The notes under the pieces are model-generated. The model was not told the DNA's origin and searched no databases. It saw only the letters and a list, made by a program, of their open reading frames with translations. DNA of 29,985 bases, from positions 1-29,985 of IMG/VR virus record IMGVR_UViG_3300014499_000021; one strand, written 5' to 3'. The DNA is from a virus. Position numbers and translations under genes: made by a program. Shown here piece by piece: positions 5,740-13,401 of the stretch (the first letter of the stretch is position 1; each line of letters opens with the position of its first letter).

Positions 5740-6423
5740 ATGGCTGAAGTAACTTTGAACCGTCAGATCAAGATGAACAACGTGCGGCTGCTGCGCGTGT
5801 CGCTCACGAAGCCGTACGTCGGCAAGGATGCGAAGGTCGACCCGGCCACGGGCAAGCAGGAGGGGAAACACCACATCGACGCGGTGTTCCCGCCGACCCA
5901 CCCGCAGTTCCCCGAGCTGCAGAGCCTGATCCGCAACGTCGCAACGGCGAAGTGGAACGAGCTGGCGCAGCAGAACTTGGACATGATCAAGGGCAACAAC
6001 CAGCGCTTTCCGCTCCAGCGCGGCGACCAGTACCGCCCGGGTAAGCCGGCGTACGCGGGACAACTCTATATCAGCGCCGGCAACAAGGACCAGCCGACGA
6101 TCCTGGTGACCGAGAACGGGGTGAACATCTCGAACCGCCCCAACGGTCTCGGTGGCGCGGTGTTGACGCCGAGCCACCCGTGCTGGCCGTACGAGGGCAG
6201 CTTTGCGAACGTGCTCCTGGAGTTCTACACGTACGTGTACGGCAACTCGCCCGGCATCGGCTGCAGCGTGCTCGGCGTGCAGTTCGCGAAGCACGGTGAG
6301 CGGTTGCGCGGCAGCTCGGTGGCGAGCGGCAGTGAGTTCGGTCTGGTTCCGCAGGACGCGGACGCCGCGCCGGCCGGCGCGCAGGCTCCGGCGGCCGCGG
6401 TCGGCGGCGCGGGCCTGATCTAA
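5740..6423 (+). CDS. DUF2815 family ssDNA-binding protein
   Basis: A 227-residue protein with the DUF2815 layout: an early strand with NNVRLLRVSLTKPY, HHIDAVFPPTHPQ, a middle segment around GDQYRPGKPAYAGQLYISAGNKDQP, then LEFYTYVYGNSPGIGCSVLGVQFAKHGERL. The family is regarded as an OB-fold-like single-strand DNA-binding protein of phage replication modules, comparable to T7 gp2.5. The last 30 residues are Ala/Pro/Gly-rich with only a few acids (PQDADAAPAG), so a strongly acidic tail is missing. The start is set by TAGGAG overlapping the DUF2800 stop. It is separated from the polymerase by two small genes and a hairpin leader. Confidence 0.85.
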   Translation: MAEVTLNRQIKMNNVRLLRVSLTKPYVGKDAKVDPATGKQEGKHHIDAVFPPTHPQFPELQSLIRNVATAKWNELAQQNLDMIKGNNQRFPLQRGDQYRPGKPAYAGQLYISAGNKDQPTILVTENGVNISNRPNGLGGAVLTPSHPCWPYEGSFANVLLEFYTYVYGNSPGIGCSVLGVQFAKHGERLRGSSVASGSEFGLVPQDADAAPAGAQAPAAAVGGAGLI

Positions 6424-6433
6424 GGTTGTAACC

Positions 6434-6527
6434 GAGTCCCGCCCCGCGCGCCGCCGCCCAGTCAATAAAAGCTGGCAAATTAAGTTGGTGCATCTGATGG
6501 CACTGGCGTCGCGCGGGGAGATGGGGC
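6434..6527 (+). ncRNA. Long hairpin leader element B
   Basis: CCCCGCGCG (6442-6450) pairs with CGCGCGGGG (6510-6518). After one C/T mismatch, CGCC (6452-6455) pairs with GGCG (6505-6508): 13 of 14 positions paired around a 49-base, AT-richer loop. The left side (GAGTCCCGCC then GCGCGCCG) repeats element A at 3561 with one extra base. The element ends just before the AGGAG ribosome binding site of the gene at 6546. The repeat and the shared position argue for a functional RNA or DNA structure. No T tract is present. Confidence 0.55.
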
Positions 6528-6545
6528 AGAAACTAGGAGTTGAAA

Positions 6546-6881
6546 ATGACTGAAGCAACGCAACAGCGATGGCCCGGGTTCGGCTACGAACCCGTGCGCG
6601 GTCTCGCGAACCGCTACATCTCGCGCTACCTCCGCACGCAGCGCAAGAACATGCGCCGCTTTTTCCAGGAGCGCGGCCTGTACGCACTCGCCGAGCGCAT
6701 GAACCAGATCCGAAACTCACGGCAGGGTATGCTTGCCAAGAACTTGATGTTCCAGGCGGTGCTCAATGACTACGCAAAACTTTCCTCCCCTCCGGTCGTC
6801 ACTTCTGATGTTCCGGGAGTTCCAGAAGGTGCAGGAGAACCGGCGCAAGATATCGTCATTGACGAAGCCGCACATCCGTAA
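6546..6881 (+). CDS. Unknown basic phage protein (111 aa)
   Basis: The ATG at 6546 is chosen because AGGAG lies six bases before it; a TTG six bases upstream is less likely. Residues 1-75 are rich in Arg and aromatic residues (GLANRYISRYLRTQRKNMRRFFQERGLYALAERMNQIRNSRQ), suggesting a helical nucleic-acid-binding protein. The last 40 residues are acidic and Pro-rich. These overlap the next gene by 116 bases in another frame, so the tail may be poorly conserved. No family is recognised. It lies between the ssDNA-binding protein and the polymerase, which suggests an accessory replication role by position only. Confidence 0.55.
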   Translation: MTEATQQRWPGFGYEPVRGLANRYISRYLRTQRKNMRRFFQERGLYALAERMNQIRNSRQGMLAKNLMFQAVLNDYAKLSSPPVVTSDVPGVPEGAGEPAQDIVIDEAAHP

Positions 6882-6999
6882 GCTGCGCGGCGTCGACACC
6901 TGGGTGTGCCAGTACCGTTACTTTGGGCCGCAGATCCCCGGGTTCGGCTTGACGCCGTCGGAAGCGTACCGTGACTGGAAGGCATCTCAGCAGTGTTGA
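6766..6999 (+). CDS. Unknown small phage protein (77 aa)
   Basis: The ATG at 6766 has AGGCGG six bases upstream; an internal ATG at 6808 gives a shorter form but no visible binding site. The C-terminal half, TWVCQYRYFGPQIPGFGLTP followed by SEAYRDWKA, has the W-x-C ... GFG-x-TP-x-x-AY-x-x-W pattern that I associate with small phage proteins that present a trimmed substrate-like fold of unknown role. The N-terminal half is basic and helical (REFQKVQENRRKISSLTKPH). It overlaps the previous gene by 116 bases and the polymerase by seven. Confidence 0.55.
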   Translation: MTTQNFPPLRSSLLMFREFQKVQENRRKISSLTKPHIRKLRGVDTWVCQYRYFGPQIPGFGLTPSEAYRDWKASQQC

Positions 7000-9215
7000 A
7001 GCTTCTCTTCCTCGACACGGAGACCCGCTCCCGCGTTGACATCAGCGCGGGCACGGACCGTTACACGCGCGCGGCCGAGTGCATGATCGTGACGTACACG
7101 TTCGCGACCGGGCCGGCGAAGATCTGGCTCCCGCGCGTGGACCCGCTGCCGCCGCGCGACCTCGCCGACGCGCTGAGCGATCCCGAGTTCCTGATCCTCG
7201 CGCATAACTCCGCCTTCGACCGGCTGATCCTCGCCCGCGCGCTCGGGCTCGTGACGCCGATCTCTCGCTGGCGCTGCACGATGGCGGCCGCGAGCGCGCA
7301 CGGGCTCCCCGGGTCGCTGGAGAGCCTGGGCCGGGTCTGCATGCTGACCGCGGACGAGGGCAAGCTGACGGACGACAAGGGCCTCATCCACACGTTCTGC
7401 GTGCCGCAGCCGGCGACCGGCCAGTTCATCGAGCCGGAAGACAAGCCGGAGGAGTGGGCGCGCTTCTGCGCGTACGCTATCCGCGACACCGAGGCGCTAC
7501 GCGCGATCTTCAACCGCATGCCGGCCGTGAACTACGCGGGCGTGAACCTTCGCAGCTGGATGCTAGACCAGCTTATCAATGAGCGCGGGTTCGGGTTCGA
7601 CGTGAAGCTTGCGCAGGCGGCGTCCGACTTCCTCGATCAGGCGCGCGAGGCGTCGCGAAAGGTGATGCGCGCGAACACCGACAACCAGATCGGCTCGGCA
7701 ACGCAGGCGAAGCGCCTGCTCGCCTACATCCGCAACCGCTACGATATCGATATCGAATCCCTCAAAGCAGGAGATGTGCGTGACTGGCTTGAAAGTGACG
7801 ACCTGGACCCAATTCTTCGCACTGTTCTCGAAGAGCGGCTTGAAGCTGGAAAAAGTGCTGGTAGTAAATGGAAGCGGGGACTTGCTTTGGTTGGCCCCGA
7901 AGCGCGCATCCGCCACTGGTCCCGTTGGTCTGGTGCGGGCCGTACAGGCCGCCATAGTGGACGCGGGCTACAACCACACAACCTTCCACGTCCGTCTATC
8001 ACCACAAGGCGCCCTCCGGGACACCCGAGAGCTGGACGAATCGAGCTGGAGCCGGTTAAAGCAGATACTATTGACGATATCATCATCCCAGGAATCTACT
8101 CCGGCGCTGCACTGAACAACCCGCTCGTCTACGGCGGCCCGTTTGAGGCCACCGCGATAGCTTTGCGCCACGGGATTGTCGCGGCTCCAGGTAACGAGTT
8201 AATGGTCGGCGACTTCAAAAATATAGAGAGCGTCGTGACGCCCTGGCTCGCTGGCGAGACGGCCGTGCTCGACGCTTTCCAGGCGCTGTTCGACAACCCC
8301 AAGGACAAATCGCGCGACCCGTACCGAATCCTCGCCGGCAAGATGCTTGGGAAAGCACCAGCAGATGTGAACGAGTCCGAGCGGCAGATGGGCAAGGTAG
8401 CGATCCTTGCGTTCGGGTTCGGCGGCGGCGTCGCCGCGCTGGTCAACATGACCATCGTGTATCAGATGGACATAGAGCCGCTGGCCGCTATCGTGCTGCC
8501 GACGGCGACGCCTGAGCAGCTGGAGAAAGCGAACCAGGCCTGGGAGCGTGCGTTCCTGACAGGCGAAGATTTCGAGCTGGACCGCGCGACGTATATGGCG
8601 TGCGACGTTCTCAAGCAGGCGTACCGCGCCGCTAACCCCGCTATCAACCAGATGCGCTACGACTTGAACACCGCGATCCTGGAGGCAGTAGCCGACAAGA
8701 ATGGTACAGTGTACAACGTGGCGCGGTGCCAGGTCTGGTGTAATGCGTCGTTCCTGGTGATTCAATTACCGGGCGGCCGACGACTGCTCTACGCGTCACC
8801 GATCCTGAAGCAGGAAGAGGTAGAGGATCCGCTCGGCGGCAGGTCGTGGAAGAGCCGATACGTTACTTACCTAACCGTCAGAGGGCGTAGCTGGCGCCGC
8901 GAGCGCGCGTGGTCCGGCCTCTTCGTTGAAAACATAGTCCAAGCAACCGCCAACGACGTGCTCCGGGCCGCGATGCTGCGACTGCACGACGACACGCTTA
9001 CAGTACCAGCTATCGTTACCTATTTGCAGACGCTAGAACCGTACGCCAGGACAGCGCTGAGCCTTCATGTGCACGACGAGGCGGCCCTAGATATACCCAA
9101 AGGTAGCTACCCCGAGGAGCGGTTTCGAGCGGTACTCACGGCTAAAGAGCCGTGGATGAACGGCTTACCGGTGGCCGCCGATACGTGGCGACATGATCGT
9201 TATGGGAAAAGGTGA
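6993..9215 (+). CDS. polA-like: Family A DNA polymerase with 3'-5' exonuclease domain
   Basis: A 740-residue phage replicative polymerase. Exonuclease motifs are FLDTE (Asp8, Glu10), HNSAFD (Asn72, Asp76) and YAIRD (Tyr161, Asp165). Polymerase motifs are GAGRTGRHSGRG followed by NLPRP at about 314-333; motif A VGDFKNIE with Asp407; motif B RQMGK followed by FGFGGG, with Arg464 and Lys468; and motif C HVHDE with Asp695 and Glu696. All metal ligands are present, so both activities are expected. The residue equivalent to E. coli Phe762 is Leu472 and that equivalent to Tyr766 is Phe476. There is no 5'-nuclease domain, as usual in phages. The start is GTG at 6993; TTG at 6996 is an alternative. 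The product would copy the phage genome with the DUF2815 and helicase proteins. Confidence 0.95.
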   Translation: MLKLLFLDTETRSRVDISAGTDRYTRAAECMIVTYTFATGPAKIWLPRVDPLPPRDLADALSDPEFLILAHNSAFDRLILARALGLVTPISRWRCTMAAASAHGLPGSLESLGRVCMLTADEGKLTDDKGLIHTFCVPQPATGQFIEPEDKPEEWARFCAYAIRDTEALRAIFNRMPAVNYAGVNLRSWMLDQLINERGFGFDVKLAQAASDFLDQAREASRKVMRANTDNQIGSATQAKRLLAYIRNRYDIDIESLKAGDVRDWLESDDLDPILRTVLEERLEAGKSAGSKWKRGLALVGPEARIRHWSRWSGAGRTGRHSGRGLQPHNLPRPSITTRRPPGHPRAGRIELEPVKADTIDDIIIPGIYSGAALNNPLVYGGPFEATAIALRHGIVAAPGNELMVGDFKNIESVVTPWLAGETAVLDAFQALFDNPKDKSRDPYRILAGKMLGKAPADVNESERQMGKVAILAFGFGGGVAALVNMTIVYQMDIEPLAAIVLPTATPEQLEKANQAWERAFLTGEDFELDRATYMACDVLKQAYRAANPAINQMRYDLNTAILEAVADKNGTVYNVARCQVWCNASFLVIQLPGGRRLLYASPILKQEEVEDPLGGRSWKSRYVTYLTVRGRSWRRERAWSGLFVENIVQATANDVLRAAMLRLHDDTLTVPAIVTYLQTLEPYARTALSLHVHDEAALDIPKGSYPEERFRAVLTAKEPWMNGLPVAADTWRHDRYGKR

Positions 9216-9220
9216 TGACA

Positions 9221-9484
9221 ATGAGCGACAGGGAAGCGGACGACATTTTTCTACGGCAGCTGCTCGGACTTATCCAGCTGGGTGTGTTCGGCATCGCCGT
9301 GATGCTGCTGATCGCAGTTTATGCATATTCACAACAGGAGAGTATCTGTGGAAAAAACGAAGTACGAGCTGAAAGCGGAAGTGGAGACAGCGAACGTCCT
9401 CCCGAAGACACTGCAGGCGGAGACGCAGCTCATGCCTATGGGTGGCGCGACGATTCCGATGTACGCGGTCTACGGCCGCACTGA
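9221..9484 (+). CDS. Small membrane protein (about 87 aa)
   Basis: Of three possible starts (GTG 9212, ATG 9215, ATG 9221), 9221 has the best spacing to AAAAGG at the end of the polymerase gene. An acidic start (SDREADDIF) is followed by one clear membrane segment (LGVFGIAVMLLIAVYAY). The remaining 45 residues are polar and low in complexity and overlap the next gene by 137 bases in another frame, so the real functional part may be only the membrane anchor. No family is recognised. Confidence 0.45.
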   Translation: MSDREADDIFLRQLLGLIQLGVFGIAVMLLIAVYAYSQQESICGKNEVRAESGSGDSERPPEDTAGGDAAHAYGWRDDSDVRGLRPH

Positions 9485-9656
9485 CGACGACCGGCGCGTG
9501 TGGTGCGCAACGTTCGTCGACTCGGACGAGGCGATGGCCTGGGTGCACGCGTCGCGAGTGTTCGGCCGCGCGGTGCGCGGGGCGGTGATAGCGCAACAGG
9601 AGGCGAGCGATGGCACGGGAACGGACGGTGGAGCGACGGCTGAAGCAGCGAATTGA
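9348..9656 (+). CDS. Unknown phage protein (102 aa)
   Basis: The GTG at 9348 follows AGGAG (9336-9340), which is better supported than an ATG at 9321. Residues 1-25 are charged (KTKYELKAEVE). Residues 30-75 form a likely beta-sheet core (MGGATIPMYAVYG, then RVWCATFVDS). A helix follows (DEAMAWVHASRVFGR), and the tail is Ala/Gly/Thr-rich. The family is not known to me. It overlaps the VRR-NUC gene by 47 bases and so belongs to the same tightly packed replication unit. Confidence 0.55.
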   Translation: MEKTKYELKAEVETANVLPKTLQAETQLMPMGGATIPMYAVYGRTDDDRRVWCATFVDSDEAMAWVHASRVFGRAVRGAVIAQQEASDGTGTDGGATAEAAN

Positions 9657-10095
9657 AGATGTCGGCGGCGCGTGCGAAAAGTTCGAGAGCGCGGTCAGGG
9701 GTGAGCCTGACCGCATCTGCTCGTTCCCTAACAAGTATCACTGCATGGTGGAAACTAAGTGGGCGAAGAACGTCAGGCCGGAGCCGCACCAGCTACGCCG
9801 ACACGAGTTCTGGCGTAGGCGCGGCATGGATGTGTGGGTGGTAGGCTGCAATGAACACATCGAACAGCTCATTGATTTTGCCTCCCTTCAGCCCGCGCGA
9901 CTATCAGTCGGAGGCATCGATATTTTTAGTGGATCACCCGCGAGCGATGCTGGTGGCCGACCCCGGCCTGGGAAAGACGGGAACGTCACTGTTAGCCTTG
10001 GATTTACTGAAGCTGATCGGATCAAACTTTTTTCCGGCACTTGTCTTAGCCCCGAAGCGCGTCGCGGACGTGGTGTGGGCAGGGGAGAAAGATAA
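9610..10095 (+). CDS. VRR-NUC domain nuclease
   Basis: Residues 1-90 form a VRR-NUC domain, a PD-(D/E)XK fold: basic start (RERTVERRLKQRIEDVGG), GEPDRI with Asp34, MVETKWA with Glu48 and Lys50, Gln61 in PHQLRRHEFWRR, and a final GMDVWVVG strand. The family acts on branched or structured DNA, and phage versions are usually coded next to an SNF2-like helicase, as here. AGGAGG precedes the ATG. The frame continues for 70 more residues over the first 245 bases of the helicase gene. That Gly/Arg-rich tail has no recognisable domain and may exist only because no stop happens to occur. Confidence 0.85.
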   Translation: MARERTVERRLKQRIEDVGGACEKFESAVRGEPDRICSFPNKYHCMVETKWAKNVRPEPHQLRRHEFWRRRGMDVWVVGCNEHIEQLIDFASLQPARLSVGGIDIFSGSPASDAGGRPRPGKDGNVTVSLGFTEADRIKLFSGTCLSPEARRGRGVGRGER

Positions 10096-11260
10096 GTGGG
10101 CATCATTCCAACATCTGAAGGTGGTCCAGATAACCGGGACATTGAACGAGCGATTAGAGATTTTGAAGAGACCGACGGCCGATATCTACGTGATAAACTA
10201 CGAGCTAGTGCCGTGGCTTATCTCACTTTGGCCGCCGGAGAGGTGGCCGTTCCGTATTGTGATAGCGGACGAGTGCAGCCGCCTCAAGGGGTTTCGCCTC
10301 AACAAGGGGACTGTGAGAGCGACAGCCTTAGCGAGTATCGCGCAATTCACCGGGCGCTGGTGGAATCTTACTGGAACGCCCTCTCCGAACGGCTTACAAG
10401 ATCTCTGGGGACAACTTTGGTTTATCGATTTTGGACAGAGACTGAAGCGGACATACACGGCATTCTCCGAAGCGTACCTCATGGAAGACAGATACACGAA
10501 AAAGATTTCTTTGCAGCACGGGGCAGAAGCGGCGATACATGAGGCGGTCAAAGACGTGCTAGTAGCGTACCGCGCCGAAGACTGGCTAGACATCACGAAG
10601 CCGCAGGAGCTGGCGGTCGAGTTCGAGCTGCCGCCAGCGGTCCGCGCGCAGTACAAGCGCATGGAAAAAGAGTTTTTCCTCGAAGTTGACGACGCGGCAA
10701 TCACCGCCGGTACCGCGATGGTCAAGTCCACAAAGCTGCTGCAGATCGGCGCCGGATCAATCATAGACACCGATACAGGAGAGACACATGCGTTACATGA
10801 CGCCCGGCTGGAAGCGCTCGACGACGTTCTGGAGCAGATTGAACCTGCGCCTCTACTGGTTAGTTACTGGTGGAAAAGCGATCCGGCCCGCATCCTGGCG
10901 CATCTGGCTCGCAAGAAAATTCTGGCGCGGGTATACCAGGGGAAGCAGGATGAACAAGACTGGAACGCGCGCAAGTTCCGGGTGCTCCTCCTCCAGGAGC
11001 AGAGCGCGTTCGGGCTGAACCTGCACGGACCCTGCCGCGACATTCTGCATTACAGCTACACCTGGAGCGCGGAGCTGTGGCAGCAGATGGTGGAGCGTGT
11101 CGGCCCAGCGCGGCAGGCCCAGGCTGGTAAAAAGGCGGCGGTTCGTGTATGGTATGCCGTAGCGAAAGGTACTGTCGACCAGGACGTGGTCGACAGCAAT
11201 TTTCAGAAGATAACCGTTGAGCAGGCGTTGAAGCGCGCCCGCGCGAGGAGCAGACAGTGA
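9851..11260 (+). CDS. SNF2-like superfamily 2 helicase
   Basis: A 469-residue ATP-dependent DNA translocase. FSPRDYQ (13-19) is the Q-motif region, ADPGLGKT (36-43) is Walker A, LVLAPKRV is motif Ia, IADECSRLK with Asp140 and Glu141 is the DExx box, and LTGTPSPN (173-180) is motif III. The C-terminal half contains LLLQEQSAFGLNL followed by a WQQMVERVGPARQ segment in the place of motif VI and AKGTVDQDV near the end. It probably unwinds or remodels DNA with the VRR-NUC nuclease and polymerase. The ATG lies inside the VRR-NUC frame; its binding site (GGTAGG) is moderate. The stop overlaps the next GTG. Confidence 0.92.
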   Translation: MNTSNSSLILPPFSPRDYQSEASIFLVDHPRAMLVADPGLGKTGTSLLALDLLKLIGSNFFPALVLAPKRVADVVWAGEKDKWASFQHLKVVQITGTLNERLEILKRPTADIYVINYELVPWLISLWPPERWPFRIVIADECSRLKGFRLNKGTVRATALASIAQFTGRWWNLTGTPSPNGLQDLWGQLWFIDFGQRLKRTYTAFSEAYLMEDRYTKKISLQHGAEAAIHEAVKDVLVAYRAEDWLDITKPQELAVEFELPPAVRAQYKRMEKEFFLEVDDAAITAGTAMVKSTKLLQIGAGSIIDTDTGETHALHDARLEALDDVLEQIEPAPLLVSYWWKSDPARILAHLARKKILARVYQGKQDEQDWNARKFRVLLLQEQSAFGLNLHGPCRDILHYSYTWSAELWQQMVERVGPARQAQAGKKAAVRVWYAVAKGTVDQDVVDSNFQKITVEQALKRARARSRQ

Positions 11261-12918
11261 GAACTACAGAGCTGAAACCCAAGTGCCCGAAGTGTGGGCG
11301 CGTGATGATTCACGGGAAAGATACGCGCGGCAAGCACCGCTGGGTGTGTCGCGAAAGTAGCGGAGATCGTAAGACATGTTACTCAACCGTAGGAGACCCG
11401 ACCGTGGTGAAGAAACAGGACGGTTCAACGAAGCGCGCGGGGCCGCCGCCGAAGTTTAAGCGACCGCTCGACTCGAAGATTTTCGTCGTCACGGCCGCGC
11501 AGAACGCGACGCCGCTACACGATACGTTTTGGGCGTCGCTCCTGCAGTATTGCGAGTTCCGCGGCGCCGAGCTGCTGGTGCTCCCGATCCGGTACAAGAA
11601 CGCGACCTCGCGCTGGACCGCGAGCCAGGCGAACGAGGAGTGGTGGCTCGACCGTCCGGCGGCGCCGTATAGTATTGAAACGCACGCTCCAGAGACGCCT
11701 GACGCGTACTACAATCGAGTCTACCCGAACCGGAAATACCTGTGGAACGTGCGCCGCGACCTGAACAAGAACATCACGGTGCTAGGCGACATCAAGGTGC
11801 AGCCGACCGCGGCGAGCCCGCTGACCGGCTTCGAGGGCATCACGCACGGCGAGTCTGGCATCCTGGGCCACACGAAGTTGCAGCTCAAGGTGGTCGCGAC
11901 GCCGCAGGGCAAGTACCCGAAGATCCTGACGACGACGGGCGCCTGCACGGTGAAGAACTACACCGACTCGCGCGCCGGCAAGCTGGGCGAGTTCCATCAC
12001 ACGCTCGCGGCGGTGGTGGTCGAGGTCGACGGCCCGCGCTTCCATCTGCGGCAGATCAACGCCTCGAAGGATGGGACGTTCTATGACCTTGACTACTTCT
12101 ACGACGGCTCGAAGCGCAAGCCTGTGCAGTGCAGCGGCGTGCCCGCGCTCGTCATGGGCGACACGCACGTCGAGGGTATCGACCCGGCGGTGGAGAAGGC
12201 GACGTTCGGTGACATGATCCCGTTTTTCCGGCCGAAGAAGCTTTTCTGGCACGACCTGGAGGATGGCGGTAGCGTCAACCACTGGGCGCAACAGAACCCG
12301 TTCGTGTCCGGCGCCCGCTACTTTGCGCAGCAGGGCTCGGCCAGCGAGGAGTTCTACAGCGCGCTCGCGTTTGTCAGCGAGAACACGCCGCTCGACACCG
12401 AGTCGTACATCGTGGCCTCGAACCACAACGACTGGCTGCACCGCTGGATCCTGGAGCGCGACTGGAAGACGCTGTCACCCCGCGACCGAGGCTTCTACCT
12501 CAAGGTGGCGAGCAAGCTGTATGAACAGTCAAAGCTACTCACGGGCGACGATGCTGAGAAGCTGAACGCTTTCATCATGCTCGCTAAAGAGCACTTCGCC
12601 AACGTTCCAAACATCAAGGTGCTCGACTACGAAGAGAGCGCCGTCGTGGAGGGTATCGAATGTGGCATGCACGGACACTATGGGCCGAACGGCTCGCGGG
12701 GATCGGCGCGCAACATGCGCCGGATCGGTGTGAAGAGTATCATCGGGCACTCGCACACGCCCGCCATCGAGGAGGGGTGCTACCAGGTTGGTACATCCAC
12801 CAAGCTGTCGCGGGGCTACACGCACGGCCCAAGTTCCTGGCTGAACACGCACTGCTTGATATACCCCAACGGCAAGCGTACACTGATCAACATCATCGAC
12901 GGAAAATGGAGGTTGTGA
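11257..12918 (+). CDS. Zinc-ribbon plus calcineurin-like metallophosphoesterase (A1-like) protein
   Basis: A 553-residue protein. Cys10, Cys13, Cys31 and Cys41 suggest an N-terminal zinc ribbon. Residues 70-115 contain FVVTAAQNATPLHDTFWASL and LLVLPIRYKN, typical of large phage proteins of unknown role. The second half carries metallophosphoesterase motifs in the right order: VMGDTH (299-304), ASNHND (387-392), MHGHYG (471-476) and IIGHSHTP (495-502). These would bind two metals and cut phosphoesters. Length and motif order recall the T5 pre-early A1 protein, linked to host DNA degradation and second-step DNA transfer; this relation is inference. A DNase or phosphatase role next to the helicase is plausible. 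The start is GTG at 11257. Confidence 0.75.
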   Translation: MRTTELKPKCPKCGRVMIHGKDTRGKHRWVCRESSGDRKTCYSTVGDPTVVKKQDGSTKRAGPPPKFKRPLDSKIFVVTAAQNATPLHDTFWASLLQYCEFRGAELLVLPIRYKNATSRWTASQANEEWWLDRPAAPYSIETHAPETPDAYYNRVYPNRKYLWNVRRDLNKNITVLGDIKVQPTAASPLTGFEGITHGESGILGHTKLQLKVVATPQGKYPKILTTTGACTVKNYTDSRAGKLGEFHHTLAAVVVEVDGPRFHLRQINASKDGTFYDLDYFYDGSKRKPVQCSGVPALVMGDTHVEGIDPAVEKATFGDMIPFFRPKKLFWHDLEDGGSVNHWAQQNPFVSGARYFAQQGSASEEFYSALAFVSENTPLDTESYIVASNHNDWLHRWILERDWKTLSPRDRGFYLKVASKLYEQSKLLTGDDAEKLNAFIMLAKEHFANVPNIKVLDYEESAVVEGIECGMHGHYGPNGSRGSARNMRRIGVKSIIGHSHTPAIEEGCYQVGTSTKLSRGYTHGPSSWLNTHCLIYPNGKRTLINIIDGKWRL

Positions 12919-13253
12919 TGCGGTACGCTCTTCTGTTCGCCTTGATTCAGCTGGTGAACTTGCCGCTGATGGTTGCGGGCTGGTTCCTTTGCCTACTGCC
13001 TACGGTGCCTTGGCTATGGTGGAACGATGACGATTACGCGCTTATCCGCGACATGACCTATTGGCGGCGCTACGTGTACATCGCTTGGCGTAACCCGGTC
13101 GCGAACCTGCGGCACGTCCCCGGCGTCTCGAAGGTAGGCAGACCGCTTTACTACCGAACGTGGCTAGTAAAGGGAAGGCAGCTATATTTTAAAGCCGGCT
13201 GGATGAGCAACGGGTATCCTGCGCTCTCAGCTGGCGCCGGTAGGGGGTACTGA
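12918..13253 (+). CDS. Small phage membrane protein (111 aa)
   Basis: The ATG at 12918 overlaps the previous stop (TGATG) and follows GGAGG; a longer upstream frame from 12660 is out of phase inside the phosphoesterase gene and is not used. Two hydrophobic stretches, YALLFALIQLVNLPLMV and GWFLCLLPTVPWLWW, form one or two membrane passes. A conserved-looking soluble tail ends in FKAGWMSNGYP followed by LSAGAGRGY. This ending is shared by other small phage proteins as far as I recall, but their job is unknown. Confidence 0.65.
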   Translation: MRYALLFALIQLVNLPLMVAGWFLCLLPTVPWLWWNDDDYALIRDMTYWRRYVYIAWRNPVANLRHVPGVSKVGRPLYYRTWLVKGRQLYFKAGWMSNGYPALSAGAGRGY

Positions 13254-13254
13254 C

Positions 13255-13398
13255 ATGAAATGGATCCTGGTATGGTGGGTGATCCACCCGCACCACCCTC
13301 AGGTGATACACCGCGAGGTGTACGCCTCGATGGCGGAGTGCGTGAACATAGAATCTATTCTTCCGGCGAACAGCCGGCATCACTGCAGTGTGGAGTAA
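13255..13398 (+). CDS. Unknown small protein (47 aa)
   Basis: ATG two bases after the preceding stop; TAA at 13396-13398, four bases before the next ATG. The peptide begins with a Trp-rich hydrophobic stretch (MKWILVWWVIHPHH), and the rest is polar with two cysteines (Cys32, Cys44). It fills a gap that is otherwise non-coding, and the reading phase is flanked by tightly packed genes. The ribosome binding site (GGGGG at 13244-13248) supports it. No function can be given. Confidence 0.5.
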   Translation: MKWILVWWVIHPHHPQVIHREVYASMAECVNIESILPANSRHHCSVE

Positions 13399-13401
13399 AT
13401 A

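Noticed and set aside
12660-12917. Upstream extension of the membrane protein at 12918
   Set aside because: It overlaps the end of the phosphoesterase gene out of phase, while a GGAGG site and ATG at 12918 give a normal start.
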